NCBI GenBank assembly: GCA_001414485.1
Contig: LLEY01000274.1
Span: 1 to 58,060, forward strand
DNA length: 58,060 bases
Direction: 5' to 3'
Origin: Calycina herbarum
Taxonomy: Eukaryota; Ascomycota; Leotiomycetes; Helotiales; Pezizellaceae
Position numbers and translations under genes: made by a program. The notes under the pieces are model-generated. The model searched no databases. It saw only the letters and a program-made list of their open reading frames with translations, and had not been told where the DNA came from. This document shows, piece by piece, positions 35,730 through 47,076 of the stretch (position 1 is its first letter; each line of letters starts with the position of its first letter).

Positions 35730-37330
35730 TCGTACGTTATAACTAGCTTTTCTATAGATTCTATAATATTACCTAGATAGCTACCTCTTTTTACGACTAC
35801 TCTCTACTACACGTATATCGCGTCGTACCTACTTATCTATATTCTTTTAAGCTATAATATCTTAGGTATCCTCTACTATAAGTGTACCTTCTTAATAGAC
35901 ACGAGCCTTTTTAGCTCTTCGGCGTTTACTTAGAGCTTTATTAGCTGCTCGAAGAGTATATACCTTAGCAGACAGTAGAGTTATCTTATAAGCTATTCGC
36001 TTTATATCTTTAGCTAATATAGTAACTGTCTTAAATAGTAGAGTTAGTAAGCTCTCTTAGTAACAGGTAATTCGATTTCGAATAAGAGTTGTTTATAAGA
36101 GAGCTTTAGTTAGATTAGAAGGAGTCTAGGAGACCTAAGAGTAGCTGTTAGCTATAGAGGGTCTATAACTTCACGTTAAGCTTTGAAAGCACTACTTACG
36201 AGTTAAAAGGTACTAAGCTAGCTCTACGGAATCTAGTCTAACAGTTTTAGGCTATTATAGATTCCTTATATACTATTATAAAAGCTAGAAAGAACTCTAC
36301 TTTCGTAATATAGTTAATATAGACTTTAATAAACGTCTTAATCTGCCGACTATACGCCTGCTTTAAGATACTAAAGTATCTAATATTAAGTAGCTAGGTA
36401 AGATAGAGCGAATAGAGAGGTAATCTAAGAGTAATAATATTATATATCTTATAGTACTCTTAGAACTCAGCTGATTTATAACTCTTATATCTATCTAATA
36501 CGAGTATTCGATATAGACCTCTTATATAAGTAGTAGTATATTTATCGAAGTGTTTTAGCTATTCTAGACCTGTCTTATTATTCGTCTATCTATTACTTAT
36601 TAGTTTAATAATCTAATCAGTTAGGAGACCGCTATCTATATACTAATTTAAAAGGTGGTTCTTACTCTAAACTACTAGAAATAGAGAGACACTCTAGCTT
36701 TTACTATTAATATAAGTAATCGCTATAGTCTATTCCCGATTCTCTAGCTAAACTACCTTATCTCTACTACGTCGATCTATATAAGTAATAACTATTATAG
36801 AGTAAATTATATCTATTATAAAGCTGGTTTCGTCGAAGTTATAGAAGTCGTAGTCTAATACTCTGTATTTTACTCTTATATTTTCAACTAGTCGGAACTA
36901 CGCGCTAATTAGCTTAGAATCTTCGTATAAGGCTCTTTAGAAATCATAGACGCGATTAAAACGTGTTTTAAGAGCTGGTTGTCGTTATATAAATCGATAT
37001 ATCTAGAGCTTACTAACACGTTTCCTCTCTTTTAATTCTAGGATAAAATTTACTATATCTTCTATACTAGCTAGCTAGGGTATAAACTCTCTAGAATCTA
37101 AGTTAAGTATATTCCGAATAATTACTTCCTCTTCTATCTTAGATAACTTAATATAATTAGATCGGATTTCGTTTTAAAGAGTTTAGCTAGCTATTCTATC
37201 TAAGAGTATAGATCTAAGTACTCTATAAAGCTTTACTATAGCTAAAGAGTTAATCTTCTTAAATAAACGAATAGCTTTAAGAGCTAGGATTATTCGAGCT
37301 TCTTTAGTATAAACTTCTATTTATAGTAGT
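35730..37330 (-). pseudogene. Transposase of element B (DDE_1, Fot1 type), RIP-degraded
   Basis: Minus-strand remnant, homologous along its length to the transposase of A. The first catalytic Asp motif reads YNFDETSF (about 36818-36845), with the family glycine changed to Ser as expected from GGC to AGC change. It is broken by many TAA/TAG codons. Confidence 0.87.
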
Positions 37331-37437
37331 TGAGAAAACGTATATTAAACTTAATAGAGTAGAATATAGAGGAAAATTACCGACTTAGTAATATTACCGA
37401 CTTAGTAATATTACCGACTTAGTAATAAACCACGTTA

Positions 37438-38153
37438 GTAGAATTATAGTATATATTTTAAGTATAGTATAAAGGTATATATAATCTTTCTTAATTTAGT
37501 ATCTAAGTATATAACGATTATATCTAAGTAGCTTAGAAATAATTTCTAAGCTTTAAGAACTTTCGTAAATTAAATATAGTAGAATTAGTATACTTAGATA
37601 TCGCTCTTAGTATATAAAAGACGTTATCTAAGAATATTAGTACTTTTAAGAGAGTATATAAGAAGGATAGATTTATATAAGAGCTTTAAAACGAGCTCTA
37701 AGATAAGTCTTAAAAAGAGACCTAAAAAGAGCCTCTTTAAAAGTCTCTAAAGAACGCTTAAAAGTATAAAAGAGAGACGATTATTAATCTTAAAAGTAAT
37801 ATAAGTAGTAGTAGAAGTAAGAATAAGAATAATAATAAGGATAAGAATATATAAGATCTTATAAATATAATTTAGAAGACTTATACTAGAGAGAGAGAAG
37901 AATCAAGAAATTTTTAATAATTATAATTAATTTTTTAACTTATAATATCGATTCTTTATAGTGTTATTTATGTCTACAAAGAAGGAACTAGCTTATTTTA
38001 ATAAATAATAGATTTATTATAATTTTTTAAAGATTTTAGATTACTAGAATATCTAGTAAGAGTATAGTAGTTTAATATTTAAAATTTACTAAAAGAGTTT
38101 AGCGCTATAGAGCTATAGCCTAATTAGGTTTAGCGTCCGTAGAGCCTTATTAC
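37438..38153. other. Internal remnant of element F between insertions B and C
   Basis: This 716-bp AT-rich stretch belongs to element F. Left of B, the 205 bp at 33509-33713 are the preceding F piece. Some Lys/Ser-rich frames occur (37640-37880), with many stops, and could be the end of the second F gene. No domain is recognised. Confidence 0.6.
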
Positions 38154-38472
38154 TATAATAGCCCGCTATTAAGAATAAGAGTTACTAAGGTTATATACGT
38201 ACTAGATAGGATATAGTTCAGAGTATAGGAATACTAAGAGTTACGTAGAATATAAGAGTTATATATTCGAGTATCGGAATATCTAGTTCAGACCTCTAAG
38301 TCTATTATTATTATCTAAACCCTTTTATATATAGATGCTCTTACTCTTAGTATTAGAAAAGGTTAATTTAATCTTTTCCTTCGTATTTAGAGCCTAGTAT
38401 CTAAGTATATTATTCTATAGAACGTACTTCTATATACCTCTTTTATAGTATTATCTGTTTTATACTATTATA
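38154..38472 (+). repeat. 5' LTR of element C
   Basis: It is the same length as 51490-51808 and differs only by scattered transitions. Confidence 0.93.
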
Positions 38473-39759
38473 TTAAAAGATTAAATTCTTCTCGCCGAGG
38501 ACGGCCTATTATAATATCTTACTAAGCGTGTTAACGTCCTATATCGAATTCGATTTAGCTTAGATTTAGATTAGTATAACGATAATCTTAAATTACTAGT
38601 TTATAAACAGCTAGTAATATCAGAGTTTAGTATTTATTAGTTAGCTAGTAAAAAGCGTATTCTCTAATACGTTAAGGAAGTAGAAGACGCTAAGGATTCC
38701 TAAGACTTTAAATAACCCTCTCTATATAGGGATTACTATATAAGGTTTAGAAAGTTAATATTAAGTTACCTAGAAGGCTTCCGAATCTACCTCTAAACCT
38801 CTCTTAACAATATCGAGTATATTAAACTAAGAAGCGACCTTAGGTCTCTTCTAAGCTCTACTAGAGAGCGTTAAACAACCTACTAGGGAAACTAGTAGGC
38901 CTCTCTCTAAATACGTACTAAACTATACTTATATATCTAAAACTAAAAAGTTAAGAAATAATAAAGGCAAGAGCCTAGTCTAAAACCTTAGAGACCTACG
39001 AGACTTTTCTAATATAGACGAGATACGAGGTATAGTATAAGAATTAGAAGAAGAACTTTAAAATAATAACTATCGGTTTAGATAGTTAGAATCTATTATA
39101 AAAGAACTCTAAGAATAAACCAGAGTCTCTTAATCTTTCTAACTCAAAACCGACTATAACTCTCCTTCTATTCTAAGTACTATACTAGACCTCTTTCGCT
39201 TAAGAAGCGAACCTACCTCTAATGCCTTCTCTTAATAGTAGACTACTCTATATAACCTCGAATATAGTCTAAATACTATCTAATCTATTAAAAGCAAAAT
39301 TATAGAAAAAATTAAACCTTTAGACAATAGTATATCACTTATATACCGATAATAGAAGATATTAGTACGCGATAGACTTCTAGTAAATACCGATTATTAT
39401 AATATAAGCCTAACTTAAAAAGCTCTTATCTAGGGAATAACTACTAGAATCGCTAGGAACTATCTTAAGCCTCGATACTAGTCTAAGTCGATTTATATTA
39501 CTTTCTACGATTATTAAGATATAATTAAACTTTTAGATTTATATTTCTTAACTAGATACGAGATAGAGGATATATAGAACGCTTTCTAGGCCTTATAGAT
39601 AGGTAGAAAGGATTATACTAGAGAAACGTTTACTAACTTTAGAGGTCGCTTCTTAAGTATAGCTATACTTAGAGAGATACTAGAGTTAGAACAATTCTTC
39701 TATATATAGGAGAAAATTATACTACAGCTAAGAAACTCGGCTACTATACTTAAGAGACG

Positions 39760-40222
39760 TGTTACGAATCACGGTATACGTAGTAAGTAGTTTAGACGGT
39801 GTTCTAATAGAATAAGATATAACATCTAGGAATAGAAGGTAACACAGGAGGAAATCAGTAATACGAAGGGCATTTAGGGATTTTAGGATCTCACTATTAT
39901 AGTAATGTTAGAAGTCACGTGCGGTCATGTGACGTGATCGCCTACATCGCTCTGATCGCCTTAATCGCGAGCGACGCGAGCGACGCGAGCGATGTAAGCG
40001 ATGTAATTAGGATAAAGGTTCTATATAAGACTAGTACGTCTGCTATTAGATAGGAGCTTCGTGCTTAACTTTAGTTATTAATCTTATTATCTTATTTAAC
40101 ATCTTTAATATAAGTAACGAGTTTACTTCTAAGTAAATAACCTAGCGTACCTATACTTCTTATCTATATACTAACCTTCGAGACTTAGTTATCTTTATTT
40201 AGTTCGTTTAAGTTTCGTTATA
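39760..40222 (+). repeat. 5' LTR of element D
   Basis: It aligns end to end with 46614-47076. It contains a GC-rich run with a 9-bp period (39966-40003, units like gagcgacgc). It retains more CpA/TpG than its partner. Confidence 0.94.
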
Positions 40223-40379
40223 CTTTAAGCACCTACTTAGAAGTTCAGTTGCTATAGCCCTAGTAACCCCTGTAACAGCTAGCCCGAATACTAGTCGAGT
40301 TAACGTCGTAGGAACATCTAGAAGTACGACTAGGAGAACACCTGCTAGTACATAGTTAACTAGGAACGACGACAATGTT

Positions 40380-43300
40380 AGTATACCGGACGCCTCCGAG
40401 CCTTATAAGGTCGAAGTACTTAAATCAATTAAAGTTAAGATACTAGATACGTATTATAGAAAGCGAAAGAAACTCGACTTATTCCTTCTCTAAATAGATA
40501 TCTATTTTAACTTTAATACTAATAAGTTTAAAGGCAATTATAATTTATAAACCATCTTTACTATCTCCTATCTTAGGGGATTAGTATTAGAATAGGCCTA
40601 GCTATACTTAGAGGACTTCTTTAAGAATAAGAATAAAGATAGAAAGATAGAATTAACTAAGATTATGTTTAAATCTTAAAGAGGATTTAAAACAACTATT
40701 AGAAAAGTCTTTAGAGATTTCAATATAATCTAAATAGCTATATATAAGCTTTTAGAACTACGCTAAACTAGATTAGTAATAAACTATGCTAATAAATTTC
40801 AACGTTATAAAACGAAGTTAGAATAGGATACGATTACTCTTATAAAACTCTTTTATAGAAGATTAAAGATATATATCTATAAGGAAATAGCTAAGTAGAA
40901 TATATAATTCTTAACTATTATAAGTATAATTAAGGAAGTTATCTAACTAGATAACCGTCTATATAAATTTAGAAAGAGTAACTCTAGGTATAGGGAAAAG
41001 AGTAAAGGGTTAGAGAAGTAGAAGCACTCTTATACTAATAAATATAGTAAGGAGGTAAACGCTATATAAAAGAAGACCTTTCTAAAGAAAGGAGGACTTT
41101 CCTAGAAAGAGCGAAATCATCGACGTAAGTAGAACTTATATTATAATTATAGTCTATTAAGTTATAGAGTAAATAAGTATAGTAAGAAGAAAGACTCTAA
41201 GAGAAAGAAATAAATCAATACTACTATTTAATAATAGGTAGCCTTAACTAATTATATTAAACTTATAGATAAGGAGCTTAAGGTATAAGGATATAGAACC
41301 TAGATTAAAAATAATAAAGGAATTAGTAGTGTCTAAGATACTAATAATAATAGAGATCTACTTCTTAAAGAATATTATAATATATAATTAGTAATAGAAT
41401 TTAAGCAACCTCTTTAAGTAGAATACGAATTACTACTATTAACAAGTTCTTTAGAGACATCGGATTTATCTTCTAGTTTAGAAAGAGAAATAAGAAATAA
41501 AGAACCCGAAGTTAGAGAAACTTAGGCTTTTCTTAGAACCTTTAAATAAGGAAATTAATAAGTATATATTAACAACTAGAAATTAGACTTCTAGAGTCCT
41601 TATATAATATAAGGAGTTAACCTAACTATTTTAATAACATATATAGTTATAAGAAATAACCCTAGAATAATAACTTTAGTTAGCCTAATTACTAGATAAG
41701 AAACTATTAAAGATAAAAAACCTATGTTTAACTAACTACGAATAGAAGAATCTACTTATCCTAAGATTAAGAACGTGTAGAAGGTATACGATATTTTAGA
41801 TAAGAATAATATATAGATATAGCAAGTTTTAACAGGTTTTAAGAGACGAATTAAAAACCTTTTCCTTAGGATACTATCTAAAGATGTTATACTAAAAGAG
41901 TTTAAGTAATATATCGTAGTTATGTTAATTAGAAATAATAAGCTAGTATTTAGAAAATACAACTTATAATAACTATTTAGTATACTATTTTAGGAATAAA
42001 GGAAGTTTAATATAACTAGATAGGCTAAAACAGAACTAGAAGAATTATACTACCTATTAATAGAAGAACTATAGTTTATAGAAACAGTTTAAGAAACAAT
42101 AGTATAATAGATAAGATATAAACTAAGTCTAACCTTAGACTAGTTATTATAAAAACGGTTTAAAGGAATGTTACTAGAACCTATTAGAATAGTAGAATAT
42201 TATTAGATATATAAAGTAGTATTATCAGATGAAGAAGGAGTAGTATTCTTTCCTTAGTTACGAATTCAAGCTATTAGAGAAAAGAATTTAAGAGACTATA
42301 TATTTAAGGTTTATTATATAAAAATAGAGATAAGTATATTAGAGGCTACTTTAGATTATTTATATATAGAAGAGCTATAGTCTATAGAAGCTATTATAGA
42401 AACCAGTTATAAATAGATCTAATATAATTATAGACAAATACTAAAACGATTTATAGAAGAAGTCTCTAGGATAATAGGAATCCTAGAATATAGATTAGTA
42501 TATAAGGTAGTATATACTAATAAGGAAAGTATAAGATTCTTTCTATAGTATAAGAATAAGAAAAGACGAAATTATAATTACAAAAATTAATCTTTCGAAG
42601 TCTAATATATTAAAGCAAAGTTAGACACTACTTTAGGAGAAAGACAGTTAGTAATAACTATAGAAATAAAAGGAAAGAAGTTATAAGTTATAATAGATTT
42701 AAGAGTAATAAGTAACTTTATTTCCCTAATAGCTTAAGAAAAGCTAAACGTTCTAATTAAAGAGATAAGACTATATCAATTAGAGGTAGTTAATAGAATA
42801 GACGTTATATATTAAAATAGGATTATTAATTAGTAAACTATTCTAATAAAAGTTAATATTAAAGAATACTATTTAGATATATAATTTAATATTATTAAAA
42901 TAGGAAGTAAGGAAGTAATACTTAGTATATTATAGATTTAGGAATATAATCTAGAAATCGACTAGAAAGCTAGAAAGATAACTTTTAGTTAATATAAATA
43001 TAAGAGTTCGTATTTATAACTTTAAGGCTAGAACAAGGTTAGCGCCACCTCTTTTAAAGCGCTAAAACACCTTACCTAGGGTCCTTTATAAGTTAGTAAG
43101 AAAGCTAATAATAAAATACCTATATAGTATAAAGAATTTAAGGCTTTGTTCGAAAACCTAAAAGACTTGTAAGCTTTATTAGAACATTGTTTATAAGATT
43201 ATAAGATTAAATTAAAAGAGAGTTATTACCTCTTAAAGTAGAAGCTTCAGTTGTATAACTAGAAAAGCCTATAGAGAATAGAGAGTTATATAAAGGAAGG

Positions 43301-45960
43301 TATTAAGAAGGGATATATTAGAAGATCTAAGTTACTAATTACCTTAAACATACTTATTATTAAAAAGAAAGACAACCTAGATAGAAGAGTATATATTAAT
43401 TATTAGGAAGTAAATCATACTACGGTTAAGGACGCTTATCCGCTACTACCTAGCTAATACTTATAAGACAAGTTAGACAAGGTAGTATAATTTACGAAAT
43501 TAGATTAATAAAACGCTTACAAACTTATATAAATAAAAACCAGAGACGAATAAAAGATAGTATTTATCTTACTATCAAGCCTTTATAAATATATAGTTAT
43601 ACTATTTAGACTTTATAATATACTAGCTATATATTAGAGATAAAATAATAATATTTTAAGAGATCTTCTAAGAGTAATAGTAATCTATTACTTAGATAAT
43701 ATCCTAATCTTCTTAGAAAAAGAAGAAGAATATAAAAGATATATTAGAGAAGTTTTATAATAACTTATAAAAGTAAACTCTTAGTTAAAACTCTCGAAAT
43801 ACAAGTTTAAAGTAACTTAGATACTTTTCTTAAAATAGGTATTTAGCCTAGAGAAAATAGAAATAGATCTAGTAAAGATCTAAGATATCTTAAACTAGAA
43901 ATCTTTAGAGAATATAAAAGATATATAGTCCTTTCTTAGATTTATAAACTTTTACTATCCGTTTATATAAGACTATATAAAGATTACTAAACTAATAATA
44001 ATACTAGTTAAAAAAGCTATTAAATTTATTTAGAATAAATAAGCTAAGGACGCTTTTTAAAAGATTAAAGCAAGGTTTATAAAAAAACCTATTTTATATA
44101 ACTTTAATATAGAAAAACTAAGTATAATTAAAATAGACGCTTTAGATATATTAGTAGATATAGTTCACCTATAACTAAATAAAAAGGGAAAACTTATATC
44201 TATTATATATTATTCTAAAACATTTAACCTAATATAATAAAACTATAGTATATTCGATAAGAAATTACTTATTATAGTATTAGCTTTAGAATACTAGAGA
44301 ATTTATTTATAGTTAGTAAAACACCTAATTACGGTTTTATCTAACTATAAGAATCTTAGGATATTTATAACAACTAAGGAACTTATAACTAGATAATTAG
44401 CTAGATAGTCAGAGATATTAAAAGGATTTAATATTATTATTTAATATATAAAAAGAACGTTAAATACTCGAGCTAATACTCTTAGCTAAAAACCTAGATA
44501 CGAGGGAAACAAAGAGTATAAGAAGATTATAATCTTAAAAACTCTTAAGAATAAAGACTTAGTATCTACTATATATAAAATTATAATAATAAATAACATT
44601 TAGATAGATAAAATTCAAAATATATATAAAGGTTATAACTAGTATATAAAAGGGAAATTATAGGTCCTTAGCTTATATATAAAGGAATTTATATAAGAAT
44701 ACTATACTACGCCTACTTATAGCTACTAAGGAATTCATAGAACCCTCTAAAAGATAAGATAATACTACTATATTAATTAATTATCTATAATAGTTAAAGA
44801 AGTAATAGTAGAATATAATACCTATACTAGGAATAAAGCTTCCTACTATACTCCTTATAGACAGATAAACACTACTCTAATACTATAAATACCTTAGAAA
44901 TTAATATCTATAGATTTTATTATTAAACTACTAAAATCTAAAGATCTAATAACAAGAGTTAAGTATAACTCGATCCTAGTTATTATAGAACAACTTATAA
45001 AGTATATAATTTTAGTAGTATATATAGAGTTAAGTATAGCTAAGGAATTAGCATTTATATTCCTTAAAGAAGTAGTCTTAAGATATAGACTATCTAAAAA
45101 GATACTCTTAGATAGAGACAAGCTCTTTACCTTAAAATTTTAAATCACTCTTATAAAACGATTAGATATAAAAAGAAAACTTTTAATAGCTTTTCACTCT
45201 TAAATAAATAGAGGAAACGAACGTATAAACTAAGTAGTAGAAACATACCTTTATTATTATATAAACTACTAGTAAAATAACTAGGTAGAACTACTACCTT
45301 TAGTATAGTTTACCTATAACAGTTTAATAACAGAAATAATACTTATTACGCTATTCTATACTAACTTTAGATATAAATTATTAGTATATTAAGAACTACT
45401 ATCTACGACTATTAATAACTAGCTTACTTATATTTAGGTCTTAAAAATTAAAAGATTATATAAGGAACTTATAGAAGATTTATAGTTTATTATAGAAAGA
45501 AACGTATACTACTATAATAAACAACATAGTTAAGAGCTAATACTAAAAGAGAGAGATAAAGTCTACTTAGTATAGAAAAACATTAATATAAAAAGACTAA
45601 GTAATAAACTAGATTATAAAAAACTTAGACTATTTAAGATTAAATAAGTTAAGAGACCTTTAAATTATAAATTAGTATTACTAAAGATAATAAACATCTA
45701 CCTAGTATTCTATATATCCCTACTCGAACTAGTACTACTAGGAGTACTACTAGCTCTATTTATAGAAATTCAACTAGTTAATCTAAACGCTGAATATAAA
45801 ATCGAAAGGATTCTTAACTATAAGATTATTAGAGGTAAGATAAAGTATTTAATTAAATAGTTAGATTACTTATACTTAGAAAACACTTAGAAGCTAAAAA
45901 GCAATCTTAACTATTACTTAGAGGAACTTTAGAAGTTCTACTACTAAAACCTAGGGTTAC
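40380..45960 (+). pseudogene. gag-pol remnant of element D
   Basis: Gag lies at about 40380-41240, with a basic Lys/Arg-rich end. The protease lies at about 42600-42960 (IDLRVISNFI, from the usual IDSGAxxNFI). Reverse transcriptase lies at about 43200-43900 with YYLDNILIF (43691-43720; the second Asp of the catalytic pair now Asn). RNase H follows at about 44050-44450, integrase at about 44650-45550, and a chromodomain at 45790-45960 (YKIERILNYKIIRGKIKYL). The sequence is more AT-rich than C and E. Stops are of RIP type. Confidence 0.87.
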
Positions 45961-45999
45961 CTACATCTTATAATTAGAAGGAAAAGCCTCGAGGAAAGC

Positions 46000-46560
46000 T
46001 GAATCAAGGGTCGGCTTGTTAATAAAAGCAGGGTTGATAGAAGAAGAAGAGGCCGCTAGCTAAGCGATCTCTAATTCCCTCTCTTCTTTCTCCTTCTCTA
46101 CTCTTTCTTTCTCGTCAGCTTTATTAAGCTCTTATAGATTAGTAAGACTACGATAGAGCATCTCTTGCTCCTGTTCTATAAAGAAGCGTTATTGTTTTCG
46201 TAGACGAAGGATCTTCTATATAGCTTCTTCTTAAATCTTATAAGCTGCTTCTTCCTCCTATTATAACCACTGCTTCTAAGTATTAATAGATTCCTACTCG
46301 AAAAGTAAGGGTATTTAGTTTTACGACTCGATATTATAAGATTTACTCTTCTTAGTATACTCGGAGTACTTAGAACTACTAGGAACGCTAATATATTAAT
46401 AGCTAGTTTTCGTATTTATATAGCAAGTATAAGGGATTATTTCACGTCTTCAACGTTTAATTCGAAGAGCGTTAAGAGTTCTATATTATTTAAGCTTATC
46501 CTTTAAGAGAGGTGTTAATAGTATAATAGAAACTAGGGAGGCTACTAGCCTCTTAACGAT
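46000..46560 (-). pseudogene. Antisense frame between pol and 3' LTR of element D
   Basis: On the minus strand, from about 46280 down to 46010, a recognisable coding stretch reads AIQKILRLRKQQRFFIEQEQ, then MLYRSLTNLQELNKADEKER, then a Glu/Arg-rich coiled coil. Similar short proteins, annotated as hypothetical, are common in fungal genomes next to Ty3-type elements; this is from memory. The upstream part (to about 46560) has more stops. The function is unknown. The composition suggests a coiled-coil protein, and its preserved frame and low stop density compared with pol suggest it was coding before RIP. Confidence 0.55.
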
Positions 46561-46613
46561 ATTTCTTAAGCTATACTTAAGCGTAAGAACACGCTAGTCT
46601 AAGAAGGGGATAG

Positions 46614-47076
46614 TATTACGAATCACGGTATATATAGTAAGTAGTCTAGACAGTGTTCTAATAGGATAAGGTATAACATCTAGGAATAGAAGGTAACATA
46701 GGAGGAAATCAGTAATATAAAGAGCATTTAGAGATTTTAAGATCTCACTATTATAGTAATATTAGAAGTTACATATAGTTATATAACGTAATCGCCTATA
46801 TCGCTCTAATCGCCTTAATCGCGAGCGACGCGAGCGACGCGAGTAATATAAGCAATGTAATTAGAATAAAGGTTCTATATAAGACTAGCACGTCTACTAT
46901 TAGATAGGAGCTTCGTACTTAACTTTAGTTATCAATCTTATTATCTTATTTAACATCTTTAATATAAGTAACGAGTTCACTTCTAAGTAAACAACCCGGC
47001 GCACCTATACTTCTTATCTATATACTAACCTTCGAGACTTAGTTATCTTTGTTTAGTTTATTTAAGTTTCGTTATA
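46614..47076 (+). repeat. 3' LTR of element D
   Basis: It is the partner of 39760-40222, followed by AGACG. It has more CpA/TpG losses than the 5' LTR. Confidence 0.94.

Larger units (their letters stand above)
33714..37435 (-). mobile_element. Element B: Fot1/pogo-like DNA transposon, inserted in F and itself interrupted by A
   Basis: Inverted ends ACGTRGTTTATTACYRAG (33714 onward; reverse complement ending at 37435) are flanked by TA (33712-33713; 37436-37437). Removing element A and one TA leaves 1860 bp, the normal size of a Fot1-class element. The ends contain a repeated module GTAATATTACCGA(C/G)T, present three times on the right and twice on the left. The transposase is on the minus strand. 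Confidence 0.9.
39760..47076 (+). mobile_element. Element D: Ty3-type LTR retrotransposon (chromodomain class), inserted in C
   Basis: LTRs of 463 bp (39760-40222, 46614-47076) are flanked by AGACG (39755-39759; 47077-47081). A purine tract aagaagggga just before the right LTR sets the plus orientation. The length is 7317 bp. The 5' LTR still begins TGTTACG, while the 3' LTR begins TATTACG. It carries an extra antisense frame between pol and the 3' LTR. Confidence 0.94.
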
